Positions 47,813 to 57,642 of a stretch of 64,000 bases of DNA are shown in pieces. The notes under the pieces are model-generated. The model was not told the origin of the DNA. It saw only the letters and a list, made by a program, of their open reading frames with translations, and did not search any database. The DNA is taken from assembly GCF_000004825.1 (NCBI RefSeq), contig NW_008805071.1:2108001-2172000 (forward strand), given 5' to 3'. Each line of letters starts with the position of its first letter. The first letter of the stretch is position 1. The stretch comes from Heterostelium album PN500. Lineage: Eukaryota > Evosea > Eumycetozoa > Acytosteliales > Acytosteliaceae. A program made the translations under genes and the position numbers.

Positions 47813-49528
47813 ATGAATAGTTGTTCAAATCATAATAATAGAATATTTGAATTCATTTGTTATGATTGCAATGTTTTGATGTGTTCTGCATGTGTACCAC
47901 AACATAGACTTCATTTATTCGATCATATCGACGGAATAAAATCGGAAATTAACAATCATATCAATAATAATAACAATGATAGTAATAGCAATAACAATAT
48001 CAATAATAATAGCAACATACCATCATTTCTCGATATTCAGTCAAAGATTAAAATAACATTCGATTCACTAAAGTCAGCAGTCAAAGAATATCAACAACTA
48101 CAACAAACAGAAGATGAGATATCGAGTAGATTCAAAGAGCTACATGAATTCCTTGTTGTTGAAGAACACAAACTAAAGAAACCGATCATCGATAACAAAC
48201 AACAATTGGAACAACACGTAGAAAGTCAAATCACAGTCATGAAATCATTGAATTTAATGAATCATCAATTAAACCAATTCATTGCTGACTCTAATACTGA
48301 TAATATTCAACCAACAACAACAACAGCAACAACAACAACATCATCATCATCAGCAGCAACAGACACAACAGATAGTTACCAAACATCTACAATAATAACA
48401 TCAATATCACAATGTTCTGACCACAAAGAATTTATTCAAAACAATAACAATACATTGTTCAGTTTTAATGATCATCTTCATAATCATTATTCTAACAAGA
48501 CTAAAAAAGATGACCATTCATTATTAAACCTTATACTTGAACACAACAATACATTGAAATCGAACAATCATATTGATGTAAAACACAACAAACTACAACA
48601 ATACCAACTGATTATCAAAGATCAACAACTACATCAAATCAAAAATCAACTTCAATCCACTTTTAAACTTGTAATACAACAACATCAACCACGACAACAA
48701 CTACAGGATTCATATATTTTATCAACCGATGTCGATGGTAAAATATCAGTTATCGATATAACAGATCAGAATAATATTTATTTCGTACAACAAGGATATG
48801 CCACTATTGATGCAAAGCTTGGTTTTTACTCTTCTGTTGTTGTTGGTAACCATTTCTATAGATTTGGAGATGAAGCGAAAGCTCGGAAGTATTTCAGATT
48901 TTCAATCCACAACCAAATATATAATGAAATTGAAATGAATGGTATAGAGGAGTGCGGTTATGTGTCGGTTTGTTATGATGGTAAAGATCATATCTATTTA
49001 TTGGACGGTTGCATGAAACCTAAACTACATATCTACAGATTCAACATCAACAATTTAACATTCGAGGAATATTCAACTGCCGAAAATACAAATCCACATT
49101 ACCACCATTTAACTTTTCACCGAAACAACTGCATTTATAGCTATATACCAGAGGCCAACAAGATTATCAAATTCGATATTAGCACCAAAGTAACAGTTGA
49201 ATTACCAATTGAATTGCCCAATAAACAACAAAAAGCAGCATGTACCGATGGCAATGGTAGTTTGTTTGTTCTAACTAATACCGGATTTCACCAGATCAAT
49301 ATCGAAACCCACGAATTTAAACAATTGGATAAATCAATAGCTAATATGAATATAAACAACCATAATTTGATTTACCATCAAGCAAACGATCAAAAGAGAT
49401 ATATCTACTCACTTCAAGGAAAGAGTCATAACTATAGATATTCATTTGAACACAATCAATGGAAATCAATACTGGAAAATGACCAAGCTAATAGATTATA
49501 TTGTGGACATCATCTATTTCATAAATAA
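47813..49528 (+). CDS. B-box zinc finger protein, array copy A
   Basis: A single exon of 571 codons. Zinc ligands C4, H7, C16, C19, C24, C27, H31 and H34/H38 form a B-box. An Asn-rich spacer is followed by a coiled coil (about 85-150, QQTEDEISSRFKELHEFLVV, EHKLKKPIIDNKQQLEQH), a Thr/Ser-rich stretch, and a C-terminal half (from about 300) of repeated beta-strand units (SYILSTDVDGKISVIDIT, YDGKDHIYLLDG, IIKFDISTKVTVELP, ATCTDGNGSLFVLTN-like) that suggest a propeller. Such B-box plus propeller proteins are a large dictyostelid family; the cellular role is unknown. It ends NRLYCGHHLFHK. It is intact and close to copy B (50531-52243), so both may be used. Confidence 0.85.
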   Translation: MNSCSNHNNRIFEFICYDCNVLMCSACVPQHRLHLFDHIDGIKSEINNHINNNNNDSNSNNNINNNSNIPSFLDIQSKIKITFDSLKSAVKEYQQLQQTEDEISSRFKELHEFLVVEEHKLKKPIIDNKQQLEQHVESQITVMKSLNLMNHQLNQFIADSNTDNIQPTTTTATTTTSSSSAATDTTDSYQTSTIITSISQCSDHKEFIQNNNNTLFSFNDHLHNHYSNKTKKDDHSLLNLILEHNNTLKSNNHIDVKHNKLQQYQLIIKDQQLHQIKNQLQSTFKLVIQQHQPRQQLQDSYILSTDVDGKISVIDITDQNNIYFVQQGYATIDAKLGFYSSVVVGNHFYRFGDEAKARKYFRFSIHNQIYNEIEMNGIEECGYVSVCYDGKDHIYLLDGCMKPKLHIYRFNINNLTFEEYSTAENTNPHYHHLTFHRNNCIYSYIPEANKIIKFDISTKVTVELPIELPNKQQKAACTDGNGSLFVLTNTGFHQINIETHEFKQLDKSIANMNINNHNLIYHQANDQKRYIYSLQGKSHNYRYSFEHNQWKSILENDQANRLYCGHHLFHK

Positions 49529-50530
49529 GCTTACACTCTTATCATATCATATCATAACTTTAAAACAACTCGACTCTCTTCTATGAATAAAGTTGAATAG
49601 TCACCAATAAAATTTACAAATTTAAAAAATTTAAAAAATTTAGGTTTTTTTTTTTTTAACTTAAATCATCACTTTCAAGATATTATGATCGACATGTTGT
49701 TTAAATCTTATTTTCATATAGTTAATTCATCTTCTCTCAACAATAATATCTTTTTATTTGTGTTCTTTTCATTGGGGTTCCCTAGGGAACTTTAACAATT
49801 TCAGAATTAGAAATAAAATCAAAAACAAATAAAATGAAGAATAAAAAAAAATTGTTTTCAAAAGATCATACTTCTCTAATATTTATTCAAATTTTTACTT
49901 TTATTTTTTAAGAAAATACTTTATTGTTTGTTTTTTTTTATATAATCATTAGATACTTTTAATTTTAATTTACACAGTTAATGGTTATCTTTATAAATTA
50001 TTTGGAAGTTGTTTTCTGAAAGTTTCTAAAGTATGTTAGGAAAAAATAAAAACATTTTAACAGTTATGATTATCATTATTCAAAAAATAAAATTTGATTT
50101 GCTTCAAGTTTGAAAAGATATGTCAAAAAAATTTGTTCCTAACCTTTTCCTAAGATTTTATATTGAACACTATATAAAATGTAGCGAAATTGGAGCTAAC
50201 ATTAGTTAGGAACTCCTAATTAGGAATCCCCCATATATGTGTCCAATAGTCAAATTTTTATTCAAATTTTTTATTTAATACACTATAGATTGTAATTCAT
50301 AAGTTTAGTCGGGTAAAGTTCAACAATCATCTTTAGAATTTTATTTTTTATTTATTTTTTTGGAAACCAACCATTTTTTTTTTCTTTTTTTGGAAGCTCC
50401 AAATTTAATGAATTGGGAACATAAAATTTTACTTTTTGTAGAACAAAAAATAAGAATTTTTGTTTTTTTTTTTTTTAATATTGTTTCTATCTTTTTATCC
50501 TTATTCGATTTAACAATCAACAAGTAAAAA
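49529..50530. other. Intergenic between array copies
   Basis: 1 kb with a perfect 14-base palindrome GTTCCCTAGGGAAC near 49778-49791, and a loosely similar inverted block near 50205-50232 (TAGGAACTCCTAATTAGGAA) that could be the ends of an old ~460 bp element. Poly-T and poly-A runs surround them. The first ~50 bp continue the 3' UTR of copy A. Confidence 0.45.
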
Positions 50531-52243
50531 ATGAATAGTTGTTCAAATCATAATAAATTCTTCGAATTAATATGCAATGATTGCAATGTTTTGATGTGTT
50601 CTGCATGTGCACCACAACACAAACTTCATTCATTCGAGCATATCGATGCAATAAAATCAGAAATAAATAATCATAACAATATCAATAATAATAGCAACAT
50701 ACCATCATTTCTCGATATTCAGTCAAAGATTAAAATAACATTCGATTCACTAAAGTCAGCAGTCAAAGAATATGAACAATTACAACAAACAGAAGATGAG
50801 ATATCGAGTAGATTCAAAGAGCTACATGAATTCCTTGTTGTTGAAGAACACAAACTAAAGAAACCGATCATCGACAACAAACAACAATTGCAACAATACG
50901 TAGAAAGTCAAATCACAGTCATGAAATCATTGAATTTAATGAATCATCAATTAAACCAATTCATTGCTGACTCTGATACTGATAATATTCAACCAAATCT
51001 ACCAACAACAGCAACAACAGCGACATCTTTATCATCATCATCATTATCACCAGATACAACGGAAAGTTATCAAACTTCGACAATAATAAAATCAATATCA
51101 CAATGTTCTGACCACAAAGAATTTATTCAAAACAATAACAATACATTGTTCGATTTGACTTATCATCTTCAGAATTTTTCTGATAAAACTAAAAAAGATG
51201 ACTATTCTTTATTAAACCTTATTGTCGAGCACAACAATAAATTGAAATCGAACAATCACAATAATGTAAAACCCAACCAACTACAAAAATATCAACTAAT
51301 TCCCAATGATCAACAACTTCATCTAATCAAAAATCAACTTCAATCCACTTTCAAACTTGCATTCCAACTACCACAGTCATGTATTTTATCAACCGATGTC
51401 AATGGTAAAATATCAGTCATAGATATAACAGATCAGAATAATATACATTTTATACAAAAAGACATTTCCACCAACGGTTCAAAGATTACATATTTCTCTT
51501 GTGTTGTTGTTGGTAACCATTTCTATAAATTTGGAAGTGGAGTTAGCACTAAAAATGTTCGAAAATATTTCAGATATTCAATCGACAACCAAACATATGA
51601 TGAAATTGAAATGAAAGGGATCGAAGAATTAAATTTGGTGTCAGTTTGTTATGATGGTAAAGATCATATCTATTTTTTGGATGTTCACAGCAAAACAATA
51701 GTTAATATCTACAGGTTCAATATCAACAATTCAACATTTGAAAAATATTCAACTGCCTATATATCAAGTTCAACTTTCCATCATTTAGCTTTCCACTACA
51801 ACAACTGCATTTATAGTTATATTCCAGCAGATAAAAAGATTATTAAATTCGATATAAACATCAGAGCAACAGTTGAATTACCAGTTGAATTGCCAATTTT
51901 CCAACAAAAAGCAACATGTACCGATGGCAAAGGTAATTTATTTGTTCTAACAAATACCGGATTTCACCAGATCAATATTGAAACCAATGAATTTAAACAA
52001 TTGGATAACTCGACAGCTAATATGAATATAAACACCCATAATTTGATTTACCATCAAGGAAATGATCAAAAGAGATATATCTACTCACTTCAAGGAAAGA
52101 GTCAAAATTATAGATATTCATTTGAACACAATCTATGGGAATCAATACTGTACGATGACCAAGCTGGTAGATTATATTTCACTTCCAGAAAGTCGTACCC
52201 CACTTATTTCAGTTTTTACAAATTTCGGAAAAATAAAAAATGA
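50531..52243 (+). CDS. B-box zinc finger protein, array copy B with replaced C-terminus
   Basis: 570 codons in a single exon, very similar to copy A throughout: B-box (C4, H7, C15, C18, C23, C26, H30, H33/H37), coiled coil and C-terminal propeller-like repeats. The last shared residues are DDQAGRLY (copy A: NDQANRLY). After that, copy A has CGHHLFHK and stops, while this copy runs on as FTSRKSYPTYFSFYKFRKNKK in unrelated sequence. The lost end is found again about 1.29 kb further on (53465-53560), so DNA was inserted inside the last codons. The change costs only the last ~8 residues, so the protein may still work. Transcript end and stability may differ from copy A. Confidence 0.85.
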   Translation: MNSCSNHNKFFELICNDCNVLMCSACAPQHKLHSFEHIDAIKSEINNHNNINNNSNIPSFLDIQSKIKITFDSLKSAVKEYEQLQQTEDEISSRFKELHEFLVVEEHKLKKPIIDNKQQLQQYVESQITVMKSLNLMNHQLNQFIADSDTDNIQPNLPTTATTATSLSSSSLSPDTTESYQTSTIIKSISQCSDHKEFIQNNNNTLFDLTYHLQNFSDKTKKDDYSLLNLIVEHNNKLKSNNHNNVKPNQLQKYQLIPNDQQLHLIKNQLQSTFKLAFQLPQSCILSTDVNGKISVIDITDQNNIHFIQKDISTNGSKITYFSCVVVGNHFYKFGSGVSTKNVRKYFRYSIDNQTYDEIEMKGIEELNLVSVCYDGKDHIYFLDVHSKTIVNIYRFNINNSTFEKYSTAYISSSTFHHLAFHYNNCIYSYIPADKKIIKFDINIRATVELPVELPIFQQKATCTDGKGNLFVLTNTGFHQINIETNEFKQLDNSTANMNINTHNLIYHQGNDQKRYIYSLQGKSQNYRYSFEHNLWESILYDDQAGRLYFTSRKSYPTYFSFYKFRKNKK

Positions 52244-53464
52244 AAAAAATTTGAAAAAAATTTGAAAAAAAATTTGAAAAAAAAATTTTCATCACATTAA
52301 CATCTATTTTGAAATCAAATAATGATCAAAAATGAATGATAATGATAGAAGTAGTAGTAATAATGTATTAAATGAATTAGATTATAAATTAAACATCAAT
52401 AGTAATAGTAATAATAATGATTTTGGTTTAGTTAGTAATCAGAATGATGGTAGTGTTGATGAAGATGATGATTTAGTACCTGATCATACACTTGCAGGTG
52501 ACTATACAACTTAATATCAAGATGACGATTCATCGGTATTGGATATAGATGTATCGACACTCTCGTTGCTCACCACAACAAAGATGGTAAACCATACACC
52601 TCGCTGAACGACTTGATGTTTGACATCGAACAACATCCACACCATGCACTGAAGATGTCGAATGCAATCGATCAAGATTTACAATCATTGCCATCTGGGT
52701 GTTATTAATACATGTATTTAGTTTTATCTATTCAATTCTATTCTCTTTAGCTATACTAACTAATATTATATTATAGATCTTAGTCAAGCAGAAGAACTTG
52801 TAAATTTACATAAGGTTATTGAATCGAATGATTTGATTTTATCAGAGATTGGAGATGTCTTTAAATCATTCGATGACGAACTACAGAATCTAATTAGATT
52901 AAAGATATGCCAGAAACTCATATCACTACACAACAACTATCAAAAGCACTATAGTAAATAGAATGTTAGACAAAGATTCAATATCAAAAGTTTTTAAAAG
53001 ATATTGATACCACCTGATCTTATTAGGTAAATATAAATAGGAATTTTAATGAATACTATCTATCTGATTAAACTAACAATCTATATCGATTATCATTAGT
53101 GGTATTAATAAAGATGATATAAATGAAGATTATATCAATTATATAGAAGCATTAGAGTATAGAATTGAATCATTAGATGACTTTATGTCGAGTGAAGCTA
53201 TGTTTGCTCAAGATATGGCAATTAAAAAAAAAAAAAAATTAAAAAAAAAAAAAAAAAATTAAAAAAAAAATTGTGGGTGGCCACGCAACTGCCAATTTTT
53301 TTTTGTTTTTCAGTGAGGATGAGAATCTTGCTGGGGGTTCAAAATTAACTACGTACGATTACCAAATTTAGGTGCTTTATTTTCAATTATTTTTATAAAA
53401 AACATGCCAACAATGTGTGAGATAGGGGTTTAAATCATTTTTTTAGAAGTACGAGTCCCCGGAG
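52180..53464 (+). other. 1.29 kb insertion carrying a decayed multi-exon gene
   Basis: Interrupts the 3' end of B-box copy B. It starts in sequence with several TTTGAAAAAAA units (52240-52285). Next is a 60-codon frame (52332-52514, MNDNDRSSSNNVLNELDY, then ending in GDYTT). Protein-like islands in shifting frames follow: NKDGKPYTSLNDLMFDIEQH, MSNAIDQDLQSLPSG, a spliced continuation from an AG near 52778 (DLSQAEELVNLHKVIESND, LIRLKICQKLISLHNNYQ), and INKDDINEDYINYIEALEYR near 53103. Splice-like GT/AG sites lie between the islands, so the source was an intron-bearing gene, now broken by stops. It ends in A-runs and a G+C-rich stretch (TGGGTGGCCACGCAACTGCC, 53272). I do not recognise the protein. 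No transposase or inverted ends are visible. Confidence 0.65.
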
Positions 53465-53560
53465 TGGTGGAAATTCTCTATTTCATAACCAAACTTAAAA
53501 TCTTATCATATCTAACATAACTTTAAAATCTACTCTGTTCTAATTCCCTACAAAATATCA
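53465..53560 (+). other. Displaced 3' end of B-box copy B
   Basis: GTGGAAATTCTCTATTTCAT followed by AAAATCTTATCATATC and AACATAACTTTAAAATC closely follows the final codons and 3' UTR of copy A (from 49502: GTGGACATCATCTATTTCAT, then CTCTTATCATATC and CATAACTTTAAAAC). This marks the right edge of the insertion. Confidence 0.75.
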
Positions 53561-53667
53561 TTGATTTTAACATTTAATTCCAAAGATTAAATAAATGATA
53601 TATACAGTACATGTACCACCCACTAAGAAGCATTTTTTTTTTTTTTTTTTTTTTTTTGCAAAAAAAG

Positions 53668-53696
53668 ATTTGTTGACTCATGATCAGTCAACAAAT
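53668..53696. other. Perfect 11-bp hairpin
   Basis: ATTTGTTGACT - CATGATC - AGTCAACAAAT, directly after a 27-base poly-T and 163 bp from the tRNA-Asp. It could form a stable stem-loop in RNA or DNA. Its purpose is unknown; no coding frame is involved. Confidence 0.6.
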
Positions 53697-53858
53697 TGCA
53701 GGTATTGATATTATCCTAATATTAGGTTAATGAAGCAAATCTACGACCACCTATGGATCATCAAAAATGGCATTCCACCACTAACTGTTTTTTTAATAAA
53801 CAATTTTAATTTCCGCATGCGTAACACTAACTGTTTTTTTATTGTGTTATAAAATATT

Positions 53859-53930
53859 CTCCCCTTCCGGGAATTGAACCCGGGCCTTTCGCGTGACAGG
53901 CGAAAATCCTCACCACTAGACCAAAAGGGA
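53859..53930 (-). tRNA. tRNA-Asp (GTC)
   Basis: 72 bases, read leftwards: acceptor TCCCTTT paired with AAGGGGA, discriminator G, D arm GGTCTAGTGGTGAGGAT, anticodon loop CTGTCAC (anticodon GTC), T arm CCGGG-TTCAATT-CCCGG. There is no intron. The strong T stem and B-box-like GGTTCAATTCC support a working gene. It marks the right side of the B-box array, whose left side is bounded by tRNA-Ala. Confidence 0.95.
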
Positions 53931-54124
53931 GTTGATGTTTTTTAAATCGTCCAATTATTTTTTTAACATAAATGTTCTTTTTCAAGTGACCTAGTTCAAC
54001 TTGATTTTTTTTAAATTGAAAAAATTAAATCTTTTAAAAATTAATTATCTAGAATAAGGTTACTATATTTGAATACAAGAGTGGTTACACATTCTTTTTT
54101 TTATTTAACCATATCACATATAGA

Positions 54125-54309
54125 ATGAAGATACCACAAAGGTGAGTTATCTATCAACCACTCACCAACACCATCAAAAACAAACAAAACCTAATAATAA
54201 TAATTATTCCATACTCTACAGTGTTAATGATTTGCAATATGAAAGATTGAACAACAGTGATTATTCAAATTCTAATAGATTTTTACAATTCCCTAATAAA
54301 TTTCGATAA
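54125..54309 (+). CDS. Possible very small spliced gene
   Basis: Reading ATG at 54125 with donor AG|GTGAGT (54142) and acceptor CTCTACAG (54221) gives 34 residues, MKIPQSVNDLQYERLNNS, then DYSNSNRFLQFPNKFR and a stop at 54309. Both splice sites are good and the phase fits. I find no family, and the composition is biased to Asn and Ser. It may be a gene remnant or chance. Confidence 0.25.
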
Positions 54310-54609
54310 ATTATTAAAGAGTATCTTTAAAAAAGAAAAATCACTTTGAATCAAATACTCAACTTCAGTATTTAACTTTACATTGCAAACAAAGTATTAG
54401 TGAATGATGTGTTATTTTCTTTGGTGCCTTACTTTCTACCTTTGATAATCATTCCATCGGAAAAAAAAACAACATAATCCTATTTTTTAAATCCTATAAT
54501 ATATTTAAATATATTTCTGGTTTAATTTATGCTGTATTAAAGTTTTCGATTATTATTACTGTTGATGATAAAGTTTCTCTATTAAAAACAGATATATTTA
54601 TAATATTTA

Positions 54610-55387
54610 ATGTCAATCCCAAGAGACTCGAATATAGTTACATTAGCTGTAATAGGAACAGGTTTGTTTAAAAAAATTTATTTAATAATTCAATATTAAT
54701 TATTATTAATTCAAACTATAGCAGGTAGAGATCCAAACAAACAGCTAACAAAGGATCATTTTAAATATATGTGTGATACTTTTGATGAATTTATCGAATC
54801 TCACCATCTTTTAGAAGGTGATAAACAACTTGTTGTTGTAAGTGGAGGTTCTGCATGGGCAGGTAAATATTAATTTTATAAAAACAAAAACAACAAAAAA
54901 AGATTTTAATTGATTTTGATCTATTTTGAATTTAGATCATGTAGTTGTGGATAGATTTTTAAATGATCCAAATAGATTTAAATTGATTTTATACTTGCCA
55001 TGTCCGATTGTAGATACAGAAATCGATGATGACGATGATGATGTTTGTTATAAAAGGAGATATCAATACCTTGATACTGGAAGTATAGATTGGTATAAGA
55101 ATCCAGGAAGAATATCAAATATGTATCATGATCAATTCGAATCTATTATGTGTGTCGACCCAATTGGCCAGATCATCCAAGCTAAAGAAAAAGGTGCAAT
55201 ATTAGATACATCATCCAATGGTTTCCACAACAGGAATACTAAAATTTCGAAATCAGATTTGATTGTAGCATTTACATTTGGTGAGGATCAACCTGAAATT
55301 GGTACGGGTACTCATGAAACATGGAAACAAAGTCTATCCAAAAAGAAATATCATTATTCATTATCAAAAATAACAACAAGATCATAA
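54610..55387 (+). CDS. SLOG-superfamily (DprA/DUF2493-like) Rossmannoid protein
   Basis: Three exons, 54610-54661, 54722-54862 and 54936-55387; 214 residues. An N-terminal strand with glycines, LAVIGTAGRDPNKQLT, is followed by QLVVVSGGSAWADHVVVDRF, which is the VSGG..GAD-type nucleotide-binding signature of the SLOG fold (seen in DprA, LOG and DUF2493 proteins). A third block, FKLILYLPCPI, fits the next strand. SLOG domains bind nucleotides or nucleotide-derived ligands; family members act in DNA uptake, cytokinin release or nucleotide-signal defence. The actual role here is not known. The signature residues are split by introns, so single-exon searches would miss the domain. It might be of bacterial or phage origin, now with introns. 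Confidence 0.6.
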
Positions 55388-55833
55388 TTAAATGTTAAAT
55401 ATTTTAATTGTTAATAAAAAAATAAAATATGATATCACCTGACATTTATTTGTTTACAAAAGAAAAACTATTTTAATCTAATCTCTTTGAGATGTGATTG
55501 AATAAAATCAAATAATCAAGGTGTGAGTGTGTTATTATCGATAAAAAAAAACATTCTCTAAAAAAAGATTTAAGGTGTGGTCACTTTTTTTCTAAATTAA
55601 CCTCTTTTTTTAACCTATATCTGTTAAGAATTTGATCGATTTGGCTATTATTAAAGATTAATCAATAATTAAATTATGTTAATGAATGGTTATTATTTAA
55701 AAAAAAACTAAACTTGGAAAGGAAGTTGAGTAATAAATTAGAAGAAGGTCAGGTTGTAAGTAGTTAATTTTATTCTGAAATTGATTGTATTAGTTAGTAT
55801 TAATAAGAAATAAGAATTTATTCAAATAAAAAA
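55388..55833. other. Intergenic, A+T rich
   Basis: 446 bp between the SLOG-like gene and the SPRL-repeat gene. It holds the 3' end of one and the promoter of the other; nothing else is seen. Confidence 0.5.
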
Positions 55834-57338
55834 ATGGAACCTATTATTAAAAATAAAACTATAAATAATATTAAAATTCATTATCCACCTTCACCTAGAC
55901 TCTCTTCTGGTAATCCACAGTTACCAGCTTCACCAAAGTTGATGCCGCACCCAGTATCACCTAGATTAAACTCTCAGTTTCCTGCATCGCCAAGACTAGG
56001 TTCACAGTTTCCAGCATCACCAAGACTAGGTTCGCAGTTTCCTTCGTCACCAAGAGTTCATCATCCACAGCATCAACTCTTACTACACCACCAGAATCCA
56101 GCTTCTCCAAGACTATCGTCGCAACACGTTCAGCCATCACCAAGACTGAATTCACAGCATATTATTCATTCTCCAAGACTAACATCACAATTCCCAGTCT
56201 CACCTAGATTGAGTTCACAACATCCTCCCTCTCCTAAACTTCATCCACAGTTCTTGTCGCCACCAAAACCACATCTTCAACACTCACCTCTGTTAAAATC
56301 ACAACCAATTCAACAATCAAAATCATCGTCGAATCTTCAAATTCAAAGTGAAGAGTTGGCCAATCAAATAGCAACTGCAGTAAAATATCAAGAATTTCAA
56401 GAGGACTTTCCAAATTCTTTGAAAAGAACTCTATGGAATTCTGTACAATTTGCCCATAGACATAAATTAATTGAAAGATCAGCATATCAAGTAAGTATAT
56501 TGTTGTTTAATTATATTGAAATTAATGTTTATTTTATTAATACTTCTGTTATTTAAAGGAAAGATTAATTATACCATTAGCAAAAACAGCAGTATTTGAT
56601 ATTTACAACCAATACCTAGCATCTAGAGTTTATGATGGTGCTCAATTTGAAAGATCAGTAGATTTAAAGTTGTTGGCATTCAATCATAAATGTCTTTACT
56701 ATAAATATGCTTTGGATGTTATTTTAGATTGTAAAGAGTTAATTTCAGTTGGTGGAAACAAGTTTGAATGTCCACATTTGATGGGTGATCCAGCTTTCGG
56801 TATGATGGAGCTTACCAAAGCACTGCTGAAACAACCATTACCATTGGAATCAGAAGGCCCACCTCAACCAATGATCATCGGAAACAAGTTCTTTGAGATT
56901 GATAATCTCAATTGGTTGTTTTACCGTCGTAGCTATTTGAAGATTAGAAATCTAAAGAAACTAATAGAGGCACCTCGAGGTGGAAAGGTCTTCTCGATTG
57001 CCGAGGCATCCGATCAAGCTCTTACCGAAATGATTCATCGTGTTGGAATGTGGGCGACTGGTGCAGCGACTGCATTCATCGAATGGAATGTATTCTCAAA
57101 GCTATTGGAGAGATACAATCAATTTGTTTATCCTATCCCACGTTTGATTTTCTTGGATGCCATGGTCAAGATTCACAGTGATTTGGGATGGATGATATCC
57201 AATCGTTTGATTCAAGATCAATTCGGTGTATCTATTCCTTTTATGATTAGTGATATCTGTCAGATGTTGGCACCCGTCTCCATTGCCATCATTAAAACCT
57301 ACAATATTAAACCAACTTCAATTCAACAACAACCTTAA
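55834..57338 (+). CDS. SPRL-repeat protein with conserved C-terminal domain, unknown
   Basis: Two exons, 55834-56490 and 56559-57338; 478 residues. Residues 15-160 hold about eleven copies of a ~9-14 residue unit, consensus SPRLxSQFPA (SPRLNSQFPA, SPRLGSQFPA, SPKLHPQFLS). Each unit has an SP-[RK] site of the kind phosphorylated by CDK/MAPK-type kinases. The rest (from about 170) is a compact, helical domain without repeats: LKRTLWNSVQFAHRHKLIER, MGDPAFGMMELTKALL, FYRRSYLKIRNLKKLI, MWATGAATAFIEWNVF. I do not recognise this domain. There is no signal peptide or membrane segment. The repeat is well preserved at DNA level, so it may have expanded recently. Confidence 0.75.
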
Positions 57339-57642
57339 ACTATCTATCTGTAAAATTGTGAAATAAATAAAATTTTTATTTAGTTTTTAAAATTATATAA
57401 ATATAAATATTTCCAAAGTTTATTAGTATCATTGGAGCTATTGGTTGGTTTGATTTGCATTGTTATTATTATTTATCCGTAAGAGAATGTTCATGTTTGT
57501 TTGGTGCTTGATTTTCTTTTGGAGAAAATCAAAATTATACAAAAATTATTGATAGAAGAGACAGGTGTGTGAAACTGTTTGATAAGAATGATGATGGTAT
57601 TGTATGGTGGTGAATATGTAGATAAATGTGATTGATTCGTTT

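Noticed and set aside
49770-50235. Possible ~460 bp element with loosely inverted ends
   Set aside because: The end blocks match only about two thirds of positions; there is no flanking duplication and no interior feature.
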